A stretch of DNA of 64,000 nucleotides, from the NCBI RefSeq assembly GCF_039537985.1, contig NZ_BAABBN010000007.1, positions 992,001 to 1,056,000 on the forward strand. The letters run 5' to 3'. This DNA is from Litoribacillus peritrichatus (GTDB taxonomy: Bacteria > Pseudomonadota > Gammaproteobacteria > Pseudomonadales > Litoribrevibacteraceae). This document shows positions 26,245 to 34,354 of the stretch, piece after piece (the first letter of the stretch is position 1; each line of letters begins with the position of its first letter). The notes under the pieces were generated by a model. It had not been told where the DNA came from. It made no database searches and worked only from the letters and a program-made list of their open reading frames with translations. Both the position numbers and the translations under genes were made by a program.

Positions 26245-26805
26245 ATGAAAGTCGCTGTTTTTTGTGGTTCGAGTGCAGGTCATGATGCGGTTTACGCATC
26301 TGAAACCAAACGGTTAGGGCACTTTTTGGGTGAAAATAATATTGATCTTGTCTATGGGGGCGGGAAGACCGGCTTAATGGGGGTTGTCTCTGATGCGGTG
26401 TTGGAAGCGGGTGGTCGCGCGTTTGGCGTCATGCCTAAATATCTGGTCGATAAAGAAATAGCGCACCCTGGTTTAACCGAGTTATCTGTGGTTGAGGACA
26501 TGCACGAACGTAAAGCCAAAATGGCCGAGTTGGCCGATGCGTTCGTGGCATTGCCGGGGGGCGCAGGTACGCTGGAAGAGATTTTTGAAGCCTGGACCTG
26601 GGCTCAGTTGGGTCATCATCAAAAGCCGTGTGCGTTTTATAATACACAGGGTTTTTATGATCCCTTGTTTGAAATGATCACCACCATGAATGAGGCGGGT
26701 TTCCTTAAAGATGTGTTTGCCAATATGATCATCAAAACCACCGAGCCTGACGATTTGATCGCCCAGTTCAAGGTCTATCAGGCGCCTCCGCAAAAATGGG
26801 GGTAG
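26245..26805 (+). CDS. LOG-family protein (TIGR00730), cytokinin riboside 5'-monophosphate phosphoribohydrolase-like
   Basis: 186 residues with a Rossmann-like fold. It has MKVAVFCGSSAG at the N-terminus, VYGGGKTGLMG, DMHERKAKM, and the catalytic PGGAGTLEEIFE motif. Known members hydrolyse the N-glycosidic bond of nucleoside 5'-monophosphates such as AMP. I chose ATG 26245 because the domain starts there; the frame stays open to 26128. A three-codon ORF (ATG ATC GTT stop, 26210-26221) with a strong AAGGAG lies just upstream and may influence translation. Confidence 0.9.
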   Translation: MKVAVFCGSSAGHDAVYASETKRLGHFLGENNIDLVYGGGKTGLMGVVSDAVLEAGGRAFGVMPKYLVDKEIAHPGLTELSVVEDMHERKAKMAELADAFVALPGGAGTLEEIFEAWTWAQLGHHQKPCAFYNTQGFYDPLFEMITTMNEAGFLKDVFANMIIKTTEPDDLIAQFKVYQAPPQKWG

Positions 26806-26836
26806 TTGGTGCATCGGAATTCAGATTTAAGTCATC

Positions 26837-27769
26837 ATGATTGATCGTATATGTTGGATGAGAGTGTTGTTATTGGTCGCTGGGCTTTGGGGCTCATTCA
26901 GTGCTGTGGCAGAGATTTATCGCTGGACCGATGCGCAGGGAAAGGTTCATTTCAGCGATAAAAAAAACGATCAGCTGAATCAGTCACAGGTTAAGATCAA
27001 GGCACATAAATCCAACTGGAAAAAGATTGATATTAAGATCGAAGACGTTGATCGAGTGTTAACGCCGCAAGAAATTGCTCGCATTCAAGGGGACGTAAAT
27101 AACGTATACCGCTTTTACGATGAGGTATTTTTTTTCGATTTTTATAAAACGGTTCCGGTTAATATTCGACTGGAGAGCAGTAAAAGTAATTATGATGCGT
27201 ATCTGCAACGAACACTGAACAAGCAGATTCCCTCCCGAGGTATTTACATTCAAAGTAAACATCAGATTGCTTTGTATCTTCGGAAAGAGGATCGTAATGG
27301 CACATTAGAAACCATCAAACATGAAACCAGTCACGCCATTGTTCACTCCATCGCCGCTAATACCCCAGCCTGGTTAAATGAAGGCATGGCCGAGCAAATG
27401 GAGAAAATTGAAGTTAATGATCAAGGCCTGTACATCGTCCGGGGAAAAGAAAATCAGTATCAAGTGGCCCGGTCTCAACAGATTCTGGGGCTGAGAGAAT
27501 TTTTGGATCTGAACAGTTCCGAGTGGCGAAAAACCAGTGCGGAATCCAACTATGTGTTTCAGGCGCAAGCCGGTGAGTTGGTTTTTTTCTTGTTGGCTTC
27601 CCAAGTGGACCGAACCTTTATTTCCCGAATATTGCACGAATATAAGCGAGGTAACCGAAAACGAAGTTTGTACTTGGTGGAAGATAACTTTGTTGGCGGT
27701 ATGGTGTCGATGGAAATTAAATGGCAGCGATGGTTGGACAGTGGCGGAGTAAGTAAGATTCAGTTTTGA
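26837..27769 (+). CDS. Exported DUF4124 protein with gluzincin-like peptidase domain
   Basis: 310 residues. The signal peptide is ~1-25 (ends AVAEIYRW). A DUF4124 segment follows, with EIYRWTDAQGKVHFSD. The C-terminal region holds KHETSHAIVH with an HExxH site (H162, E163, H166) and a downstream NEGMAEQ whose Glu182 can be the third zinc ligand, as in peptidase MA-like gluzincins. It is likely a periplasmic zinc peptidase acting on envelope proteins; the substrate is unknown. It lies 31 bases after the LOG gene and may share its transcript. Confidence 0.8.
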   Translation: MIDRICWMRVLLLVAGLWGSFSAVAEIYRWTDAQGKVHFSDKKNDQLNQSQVKIKAHKSNWKKIDIKIEDVDRVLTPQEIARIQGDVNNVYRFYDEVFFFDFYKTVPVNIRLESSKSNYDAYLQRTLNKQIPSRGIYIQSKHQIALYLRKEDRNGTLETIKHETSHAIVHSIAANTPAWLNEGMAEQMEKIEVNDQGLYIVRGKENQYQVARSQQILGLREFLDLNSSEWRKTSAESNYVFQAQAGELVFFLLASQVDRTFISRILHEYKRGNRKRSLYLVEDNFVGGMVSMEIKWQRWLDSGGVSKIQF

Positions 27770-27839
27770 TTGCAATATAATCCATCGGAATTTCAATAAA
27801 CATAACCTGAGCTCAGGCAAAGGTCATATAGGTAAGAAA

Positions 27840-28670
27840 ATGCAGCGGGTGAAAAGCATTGATCAACGGTTTATTCGGTTGGATGAATTCCCCCATGTTG
27901 AGTTAAGAAGCACGTATTCAAGTTTACACAGTTATAAAGCGCACAGTCATATCTCGCTATCCATTGGTGCGATACAAACCGGAGGCACGTGCTTAACATG
28001 CGGTGGTGAGCAGTTTCATCTTCAGCAAGGCGATTTGGTTATTATTGAACCGGAGTTGGTACATGCCTGTAATCCCTTAGGGCAGCAAGCACGCAGCTAT
28101 CACATGTTGTATGTGGATTTGAATTGGTGTCAGGCTGTTTTGGGCGGGTTGTATGATCAACCGGTAACTGCTGTTCGATGTGATCAGAGAGTGATTCGTA
28201 ACCCTGAGTTATTTGATCGGTATCTAACGTTGGTGTCGCTTTTTGAGCGTCCTTCAGATCTGCAGTCTGTGGCTTTAGATCAGTTTCTTTTTTCGGTACT
28301 TAGCGCGTATTGCTCCCCTTTCGAGAGCGTTTCTGAAGAGAGTAAAATCAGTGGTCAACTAAAGCGAATCTTATTAGATCGGTTGGCTGAACCTCCATTG
28401 TTGGATGAGCTGGCGTTACAGTTTGGTGTTGCTAAAGAAACGCTGATCCGACACTTCTCGAAACATTATGGCATCACGCCGAAAGCTTTTGTCCAAAACG
28501 CCAGAATAGAAGAATCCAAGTTGATGCTCAGGTCTGGAATGCGCATTGTGGATGTTGCCCTGTCGTTAGGTTTTTCCGACCAGAGCCAGTTTCATAAAGC
28601 GTTTGTAAACTTTACTTCATCCACCCCGCAGCAATACCAAAAGTCGGGATCAATTTTTGACAATAAGTAG
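27840..28670 (+). CDS. AraC-family regulator with cupin ligand domain
   Basis: 276 residues. The N-terminal cupin-type AraC-binding domain runs from ~15 to 110 (AHSHISLSIGAI and GDLVIIEPELVHAC with two candidate metal/ligand His). The C-terminal double HTH spans ~175-270: LDELALQFGVAKETLIRHFS and VDVALSLGFSDQSQFHKAF, then FTSSTPQQYQK. It probably activates the LysE-type exporter gene 65 bases downstream on the same strand; AraC-LysE pairs of this kind are common. The ribosome site GGTAAG is moderate. Confidence 0.88.
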   Translation: MQRVKSIDQRFIRLDEFPHVELRSTYSSLHSYKAHSHISLSIGAIQTGGTCLTCGGEQFHLQQGDLVIIEPELVHACNPLGQQARSYHMLYVDLNWCQAVLGGLYDQPVTAVRCDQRVIRNPELFDRYLTLVSLFERPSDLQSVALDQFLFSVLSAYCSPFESVSEESKISGQLKRILLDRLAEPPLLDELALQFGVAKETLIRHFSKHYGITPKAFVQNARIEESKLMLRSGMRIVDVALSLGFSDQSQFHKAFVNFTSSTPQQYQKSGSIFDNK

Positions 28671-28735
28671 CCAACTTACCAGGTTAAGGTGAAGCCTCTT
28701 TTTAATTGATACCCAATTTGAGGCGGTTGTTCAGC

Positions 28736-29365
28736 ATGTTTGACATTATACCTTCTACTTTTGCTGCGCTGGCATTGGCGCATTTTCTTGCTTTGGTGAG
28801 TCCGGGACAGGATTTTTTCTTAATAAGCGGTCATGCTATTCGGCACGGCTTTATTGGTAGTCGGTTTATTTGTGTTGGAGTGGCCTTGGGCAATGGTGTT
28901 TATATTCTGGTGGCTGCTTTAGGGTGGAACAGCATCCGAACTATGCCACAGGTGTTTACTGTGGTGGAGGTGCTCGGAGCCGGATATTTACTATGGGTGG
29001 GCTGGCATTTACTGAAAAGTAAAGCGCTGTCCTCCTTCGAAATGGATAAAAACCCAGTTCTCCCCAGTGCGATAAAACAATTGTTACTAGGACTTAATTC
29101 TGCGTTACTTAATCCTAAAAATGCTTTGTTCTACATGAGTTTGATGACGGTTTTACTGGGCAGTGAAGTGACCGTTTCTCAGCAAGTATTTTGCAGTGTT
29201 TGGATGTTTTTGATCGTGTTGGTTTGGGATTTAGTATTGGCCTTGTGTGTTGGCATGAAGCACGTTCGACACAGTTTCCATACCAAGATACATTACTTCG
29301 AACGAATGTCTGGCTTGGTGCTGATTTCTTTTGGATTGGGTTTGTTCGCGAACATACGGCTATGA
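28736..29365 (+). CDS. LysE-family amino acid/threonine exporter
   Basis: 209 residues, about six membrane helices. The N-terminal LALAHFLALVSPGQDFFLI and GVALGNGVYILVAA are the RhtB/LysE signatures (SPG-x-D/N). The LLLGLNSALLNPKNALFY segment is the conserved second repeat (NPK). Exports an amino acid or derivative to the periplasm by proton exchange; the substrate is unknown. ATG 28736 was chosen over an in-frame TTG at 28706 because the first helix begins there. It follows an AraC regulator gene and precedes a small exported protein gene. Confidence 0.88.
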   Translation: MFDIIPSTFAALALAHFLALVSPGQDFFLISGHAIRHGFIGSRFICVGVALGNGVYILVAALGWNSIRTMPQVFTVVEVLGAGYLLWVGWHLLKSKALSSFEMDKNPVLPSAIKQLLLGLNSALLNPKNALFYMSLMTVLLGSEVTVSQQVFCSVWMFLIVLVWDLVLALCVGMKHVRHSFHTKIHYFERMSGLVLISFGLGLFANIRL

Positions 29366-29423
29366 TGAAAGACAGAAGCGACTTATCCGCTAAGACTATA
29401 ATCGGGATGAATACGGGTTTGTT

Positions 29424-29768
29424 ATGAAATTCTTAATGTTGTTTTGCTTACTTCCTTTGTCGGCTCTGGCTATGGAGCTTGAAACTCCCGGCTATGTGAT
29501 AGCAATAGAATCACAATGCCAGGAAGGGGATGTTGCCTGTCAGCACTACACCTATAAAGGCAAGAGTAAAAAATCGGGTAACACCATCGAGCTAAAAGGG
29601 GCTTCATGGCATACCCTGTGTGCCGATGGTGTCACCCCTTGCCGCTTCTTGGGTTATCAATTCAAAAATGGCGATGTGACTTATTATGTCCATGACGACG
29701 GGTTACTTGAGGTCGTGCAAGGCGGTGACAAGGTATTGGTTCGTCAGCAAGGTGAGTGGCGGTATTGA
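29424..29768 (+). CDS. Small exported protein with four Cys
   Basis: 114 residues, with signal peptide MKFLMLFCLLPLSALA (cleavage ~16). The mature ~98 residues have four Cys (SQCQEGDVACQHY, LCADGVTPCRFL) spaced for two disulfides, and a beta-rich C-terminus (VVQGGDKVLVRQQGEWRY). No family is recognised. Its stop at 29768 abuts the stop of the converging GNAT gene at 29769 with no gap, so the two mRNAs would need terminators inside each other's coding regions; none is visible. Confidence 0.65.
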   Translation: MKFLMLFCLLPLSALAMELETPGYVIAIESQCQEGDVACQHYTYKGKSKKSGNTIELKGASWHTLCADGVTPCRFLGYQFKNGDVTYYVHDDGLLEVVQGGDKVLVRQQGEWRY

Positions 29769-30278
29769 TCACTCTGGGTAGACATAAAAGCGGGTGTCTA
29801 CGGTCATGACCGGAAAAGAACTCGGCAGCTCGGACTTTGAAATGCTTTTAAACCCATTTTTTTCGTAAAAACGGTGCGCGGCCAGAAATTTTGCGGTCGT
29901 GCCTAAGAATACTTGAGAAATCCCTTTTTCTTTTTGCCACTTGAGAGCCGTCTCAAGAAGCTGGGATGCAGTGCCGTAAGATGCTCCCCTGAATGCTTTG
30001 GCGACAAACATTTTGCGCAATGCGGCTTGTTGATTGCCAATATCGAGTAACGAGACGGTTCCTACGATCTGCTCGGAATCTTTTAGAGCGTTGAAAACCA
30101 CGGCCGTCCAGAAGTTTCCGTTGCCGATTTGATAAAAATTCGGAATGTCCTGCAAATCGGGTTGCTGTTCTGCCGTAATTTCAATGGCAAATTCGCTGGT
30201 TTGTATGTCTAAAATCAATGCCAATACTTGTTCTTTATCCTTGGGCTGATAAGGCCGGATGATGATAACGTCTTCCAT
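29769..30278 (-). CDS. GNAT-family N-acetyltransferase
   Basis: 169 residues. The acetyl-CoA-binding block is LRKMFVAKAFRGASYGTASQLLE (motif A, R/Q-x-x-G-x-G/A variant), with the YEKNGF signature near the C-terminus (FYEKNGFKSISK). It acetylates a small molecule or protein amine; the substrate is unknown. AAAGGACC precedes the ATG. It probably forms an operon with the epimerase gene 48 bases upstream. Confidence 0.85.
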   Translation of the reverse strand: MEDVIIIRPYQPKDKEQVLALILDIQTSEFAIEITAEQQPDLQDIPNFYQIGNGNFWTAVVFNALKDSEQIVGTVSLLDIGNQQAALRKMFVAKAFRGASYGTASQLLETALKWQKEKGISQVFLGTTAKFLAAHRFYEKNGFKSISKSELPSSFPVMTVDTRFYVYPE

Positions 30279-30326
30279 GAAAGTGGTCCTTTGAGGATGA
30301 AAAACTCTTCTCCATACCAGCTCGGA

Positions 30327-31781
30327 TTAATGATTGGTCGGAGCATTAATCAGATGGTCTAGCGTATGGTGGAGATCCGGGTAATTGAATTCGAATTCCA
30401 GTTGTTTGATGCGCTCGGGGATGACTCGCTGACCGGTCAGCAATATCTCCTGTGCCATTTCCCCGACCAGTAATTTCAGTATTTTGGCTGGAATGGCAAC
30501 GCTGATCCAGGTCGGTAAAAAACGGCTTAAGATGCACATAAACTCTGTGTTGGTTACTGGCGTAGGGGCCGTTCCGTTATACGGTCCTCGGGCACTCGGA
30601 GATACCATCAGGTGAAGCATCATAGCGATCAGATCATCCCTGTGAATCCAGGACATCCACTGTTTGCCGTCTCCGATTTGCGCGGCAAGCCCAAAATCAA
30701 AGGATTGTCGCAGTTGCGTCAGCGGGCCGCCATCCTGGCCTAACACGATTCCGATGCGCAGCAAACACACACGGATGCCTGTTTGGCTTTCAATCTTCAG
30801 CGCTTCGTGTTCCCAGCTGGTACAGAGGTGATTGGAAAAGCATGGCGTGCAAGCGGATTCTTCAGCCAGTTCTTCATCGCCGTGAGGGCCGTAATACCCT
30901 ATGGCTGATCCGTTGATCAGTAATTCGGGTTTCTGTTGTAAACGGTTAATCAGTCTGTGAATGTTGACTGTGGTGGTAATTCGGCTTTTCACAAACTTTT
31001 TCTTAATGCGTTTAGTCCATCGGTGTTCCGCCAACGGTTCACCGGCAAGGTTGATAATAATGTGGATACGCGAGGTGGCAGGCAGTTGCTCCAAATCGTT
31101 TACATAAGTGATGACGCCATGGAGGTTGTGCGCGGCTTTTGGCGCATTTCGGGTCAGTATCATCACGTTATGTCCCAAAGCCAATAATACGGTGACCAGC
31201 CTTTTGCCAATGAAGCCGCTGCCACCGGTGATCAGAACATTCTTCGTCGTGCCTCGGTACTTTTCAAACACCTGAAAGGAGTAGTCCCTCGGCTTTGAAA
31301 CTTTGGTTTTTTGTCCGTTTTTGAGTGCGGATATTAATGCAATCAATGCGCATAAAGTAATGACCCAGCTCTGCCAGCCATAGTAGGTAAACTGAATGTA
31401 AGTGGGTTGTTCCAGCCATTGGTATAATACGGCCGTCAGAAATACTGAGATGACTCCGAAGTTCATGATAAACAATAAGTGCGGAATCAGTTTGGTTGGG
31501 CTCAGGTATCGGGTGTTTTCTTCAGTCAGTAAGCACTTAACGACAATCACTAATTCAACCAGTAATCCAATGGCCAGAGCGCAGGCAAACATTCCAAAGA
31601 ACTCAAACCAGCCAAACATGATAAATAAGAGGGCGTAGCCCAGATTTCTGGCTGCCCGGATACGATATTCAGCGGGTTTGGTTTGTTCGCCAAACGGGGG
31701 CTCTTTTAACTCAGGTTGACTCAGGGTGATGAAGGCCGAAATCAGGGTTTGGATCATCAAAAAAGTTAAAACGTAAGTCAT
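30327..31781 (-). CDS. TIGR01777 (SDR39U1/YfcH-like) epimerase fused to a membrane domain
   Basis: 484 residues. Residues ~1-155 carry four to five hydrophobic helices (LGYALLFIMFGWFEFFGMF and others). Then NVLITGGSGFIGKRLV (~182) begins an extended SDR of the TIGR01777 family, with NLAGEPLAEHRW, NGSAIGYYG, RIGIVLG and a C-terminal DUF1731 segment ending ELEFEFNYPDLHHTL. The fusion to an N-terminal membrane domain is unusual for the family and suggests the enzyme works at the membrane. The activity is unknown. GAGGACC precedes the ATG. It lies 20 bases after the small membrane protein gene, with which it is probably coexpressed. Confidence 0.85.
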   Translation of the reverse strand: MTYVLTFLMIQTLISAFITLSQPELKEPPFGEQTKPAEYRIRAARNLGYALLFIMFGWFEFFGMFACALAIGLLVELVIVVKCLLTEENTRYLSPTKLIPHLLFIMNFGVISVFLTAVLYQWLEQPTYIQFTYYGWQSWVITLCALIALISALKNGQKTKVSKPRDYSFQVFEKYRGTTKNVLITGGSGFIGKRLVTVLLALGHNVMILTRNAPKAAHNLHGVITYVNDLEQLPATSRIHIIINLAGEPLAEHRWTKRIKKKFVKSRITTTVNIHRLINRLQQKPELLINGSAIGYYGPHGDEELAEESACTPCFSNHLCTSWEHEALKIESQTGIRVCLLRIGIVLGQDGGPLTQLRQSFDFGLAAQIGDGKQWMSWIHRDDLIAMMLHLMVSPSARGPYNGTAPTPVTNTEFMCILSRFLPTWISVAIPAKILKLLVGEMAQEILLTGQRVIPERIKQLEFEFNYPDLHHTLDHLINAPTNH

Positions 31782-31801
31782 TGTGGTCCTCAGGAAACAA
31801 G

Positions 31802-32263
31802 TTATTTGCGTGTCGGATGCGCTTCGGCTGATGTCGTTTCATCGGACTCTTTTGATGTCGGTTTCAATAGTAATAACGGCGGTAAAATTGCGATGGCCGC
31901 CAAGGTATTGATGATCAAATGCCCATAGATACCTTTCATTAAAGACAATCCACAATCAATCACAAACCAAATTAATAGTGCGGCAATCATTAGTTGTTTG
32001 ATGGCCGGTGTGCCGAACGTTCGATATTGGTAAACCGCCAGGCAAAATAAAAGTCCCCAGCTTGCAACGGTTGGTCCGAACAGTTGGACAAGAGAGCGGA
32101 TTAAACTCTCACTTGCTGGCGTCGGCGTTAACGCGAACGCATGAAATAAATGTTGGAAATAGGGCGAAACCCACTCGCTGTGGGCGACCAGCACCACGAC
32201 GATTCCTAATATTGTGTGGCTGATCCCAACCAGCATCAACCAGTTAAATAACAAGGCCTGCAT
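31802..32263 (-). CDS. Four-helix inner-membrane protein
   Basis: 153 residues with four predicted helices (about 5-25, 55-80, 90-108, 112-135) and a charged Ser/Thr/Glu-rich C-tail (KESDETTSAEAHPTRK). No family is certain; size and layout recall DoxX-like proteins. GGTAGGGA precedes the ATG. First gene of a run (31802, 30327, 29769) that reads leftward with small gaps, so it may act with the membrane-linked epimerase. Confidence 0.65.
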   Translation of the reverse strand: MQALLFNWLMLVGISHTILGIVVVLVAHSEWVSPYFQHLFHAFALTPTPASESLIRSLVQLFGPTVASWGLLFCLAVYQYRTFGTPAIKQLMIAALLIWFVIDCGLSLMKGIYGHLIINTLAAIAILPPLLLLKPTSKESDETTSAEAHPTRK

Positions 32264-32340
32264 GTTTGTGTCCCTACCTTAATAAATCTTTGAGTATAGG
32301 TTTTAATCTGACACAGAGACTTCTCTTTGGTAAAGGCCTT

Positions 32341-32374
32341 ACTGAATGTATTTCGTCACTGAATGTATTTGGTC
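32341..32374. repeat. 17-bp tandem duplication at a gene end
   Basis: ACTGAATGTATTTCGTC is followed at once by ACTGAATGTATTTGGTC (one difference). The repeat spans the stop of the binding-protein gene at 32356: reading minus strand, the KYIQ-stop end is repeated after the present TGA. It looks like a recent slippage duplication that moved the stop codon. Confidence 0.85.
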
Positions 32375-33087
32375 ACAATTTTGTCGTATTGTCCGCTGGA
32401 TTTGATCATTTTTAAGCCTTCATTAAAGTCGTCCCGGATATTTTGGCTGAGGAAGGCCATTTTGTATTGGCTGGGCGGGAATATTTCATGAACGGTGTAT
32501 GGCTGGCTGGTATCAACGCTTTTTTCTTCACGTCTAAAGTACTTAAAAATATTAATGTCCATGACAACGGTTTCGACCCGCTTGGAAAACAACATGGTAA
32601 TTTGTTTACTTTGCTTGGCGTATTCACGGTAACGTTTATTGGATTTGGCCATGGTTAAAAACGTTTCCCCTAGGTATTTGGTTGCGTCCTGAAAGGCAAT
32701 GATGGAATGCGCTTTCAGATCAGTAATGTGATCAATTTTAAAGTTGTTTGCTTGCAATGAGATCGCCACATTCTGATAGGTGACGTGCGTATCGGAATAA
32801 AATACTTTGGTGAGCCCCGAACTTTCATTCACGGTCATAGCGGCGTCTACGCGCTTATCAGAAAGCTCAATGGGTACCCGGGCAAACGGTAGGTAGGTTG
32901 GGGTGATTTTATAACCTTTAACGGCCAGGGCTTCGCGCACGATGTCTACTTCAATGCCGGTATTGGTGCTCGGTAAAACATAAGGGGGGAGTGCCAGTCC
33001 GACCCCTATTTTAAGTGTCTCGGCCACACTGTAGGTTGAGAAAAGCATTAAGCAAAAGGACAGCAGGCGGGAAAACGCGCGAATCAT
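32356..33087 (-). CDS. Orphan periplasmic substrate-binding protein, SBP family 3
   Basis: 243 residues. The signal peptide is ~1-22 (ends TYSVAETL). The mature part has KIGVGLALPPYVLP, the lobe-1 ligand motif, FARVPIELSDKRVDAAMTVNE, and ends KIVTKYIQ. No transporter gene is adjacent. ATG 33087 has GGAGGC six bases upstream and is preferred over a start 30 bases further out. The 3' end carries a 17-bp tandem duplication. It is followed by the four-helix membrane protein gene after 92 bases. Confidence 0.88.
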   Translation of the reverse strand: MIRAFSRLLSFCLMLFSTYSVAETLKIGVGLALPPYVLPSTNTGIEVDIVREALAVKGYKITPTYLPFARVPIELSDKRVDAAMTVNESSGLTKVFYSDTHVTYQNVAISLQANNFKIDHITDLKAHSIIAFQDATKYLGETFLTMAKSNKRYREYAKQSKQITMLFSKRVETVVMDINIFKYFRREEKSVDTSQPYTVHEIFPPSQYKMAFLSQNIRDDFNEGLKMIKSSGQYDKIVTKYIQ

Positions 33088-33245
33088 AAAAGAGCCTCCG
33101 GTATGAGATCCCTTCATGAATTATAAGGCAGTTCAATCTGCCTGATCAGGTTGTGGTTTGAGTTTAGAAACTATAGGTCAGGGTATTTTGATCGGCAAGT
33201 TGAGGCGTGTTAACCGGTGTTGTTGAATAGGTAGGGAGAGACAAC

Positions 33246-33276
33246 CACAACTTCCTGCACGAAGCAGGAAGTTGTG
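33246..33276 (-). terminator. Strong hairpin downstream of the 33290 gene
   Basis: A perfect 13-bp stem (CACAACTTCCTGC with its complement) and 5-base loop, 14 bases past the minus-strand stop at 33290. No clean T-tract follows (GGTTGTCTCTCC), so it may be a weak terminator or a processing/stability hairpin. Confidence 0.5.
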
Positions 33277-33289
33277 TGGAAAGCAGTGC

Positions 33290-34042
33290 TTACTGAACGT
33301 ATTGCTCGGTAATAGCGTCGGCTTCACCATTGCTCTTGATGAGCTTGTATGCGTTTTTCAAAGATTCTAACGTTTTCGGGCTCGTTTCTTTATTCACAGC
33401 AAGGTACAACGGGGTGGAGTTAAATACCAAAGCAGGAACCAAGTCTTCGATGTCTTCCGTTTCAGACGCCAGGTACGGCCCGGAAAGCTTATCAGACACC
33501 CAAAGGTCAATCTGACCTAAAACCAGCTTGCGCGGGTTCAGTGCATCGTTAGTGATATTGATGACGTTAAAACCACGCTCAATCAGGTAGTCACTTAAAA
33601 CGTCGCCCTTGTAGCCGCCAATCCGGTATTTCTTGGCGTCTTCCAACTTGTTCAGTTTGATGCTTGAACCGGGCTTGGCGAATAATGTCCACTGAATTTC
33701 AGCCAAAGGACCAACCCAGTTAAAGTAAGGTAAGCGTTCTTCTGTTTTGGCCGTGCAGAAAATCCCGTGGTTAGGCTTTTTCATTGCTCGGCTCAAACCT
33801 GCAGACCAGTCACGTAATTTCATGGAATAGGAAATTGAGGTGTGGGTTAACATTTGCTTTACAAGGTCAGTACAAAGGCCGGTAATGTCGTCTGGCTTAT
33901 GCGCAAAAGTCTGACCTGAAATTGACATGTTAAACGGAGGGTAGTTCTCCGTATAAATTCGGAATTTTTCTTGTGCGGCAACTTGCCCGCAGAGTAAAGA
34001 AAGACAGAGGGCAAGTAGCCCCGCTCGGTACTTAGATTGCAT
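33290..34042 (-). CDS. Orphan periplasmic substrate-binding protein, SBP family 3
   Basis: 250 residues. The signal peptide is ~1-23 (ends GQVAAQEK). The mature part starts FRIYTENYPPFNMS, then LRDWSAGLSRAMKKPNHGIF, GPLAEIQWTLFAKPGS and the YRIGGYKGDVLSDYL hinge region. It belongs to the same family as neighbours but is clearly diverged from the 37-38 kb pair. No permease or ATPase is nearby. AGGGGTG precedes the ATG. It lies 202 bases upstream of the 32356 gene on the same strand with a hairpin between, so they are probably separate transcripts. Confidence 0.88.
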   Translation of the reverse strand: MQSKYRAGLLALCLSLLCGQVAAQEKFRIYTENYPPFNMSISGQTFAHKPDDITGLCTDLVKQMLTHTSISYSMKLRDWSAGLSRAMKKPNHGIFCTAKTEERLPYFNWVGPLAEIQWTLFAKPGSSIKLNKLEDAKKYRIGGYKGDVLSDYLIERGFNVINITNDALNPRKLVLGQIDLWVSDKLSGPYLASETEDIEDLVPALVFNSTPLYLAVNKETSPKTLESLKNAYKLIKSNGEADAITEQYVQ

Positions 34043-34354
34043 TTATACACCCCTTTACGTTTGAGCCCTAAATTCCGCGAATATCAAGACCTTCCATCAA
34101 ACACACTGCTTAATGCATTCGTGGATGGTGAATAACACGTAGAATCATATTGTTATGTGATTGGTCATCTTAGATTGAAGAATAGACTAAGTATTACTAA
34201 TGTTTCGGTCGAAGATAATAAAATAGTACTATTTCAAGCGGTGCAACATACCTGAAAAGTTCGTTGGAGATTATTGTCTTTTTGTAATTTTGTGATGCAG
34301 GTTTTAAAAATGTAATAGTTGATTGAATGGACGGTTAAATTCTTTTGGTTGATA
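34043..34354. other. Intergenic region, 312 bases
   Basis: No gene seen in any frame. It should hold the promoter of the binding-protein gene at 34042 (minus) and the 3' end region of the DISM-GGDEF-EAL gene. The only marked structure is a perfect 14-bp palindrome, AAATAGTACTATTT, at 34221-34234, which could be a regulator site. No convincing sigma-70 promoter was found by eye. Confidence 0.5.
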
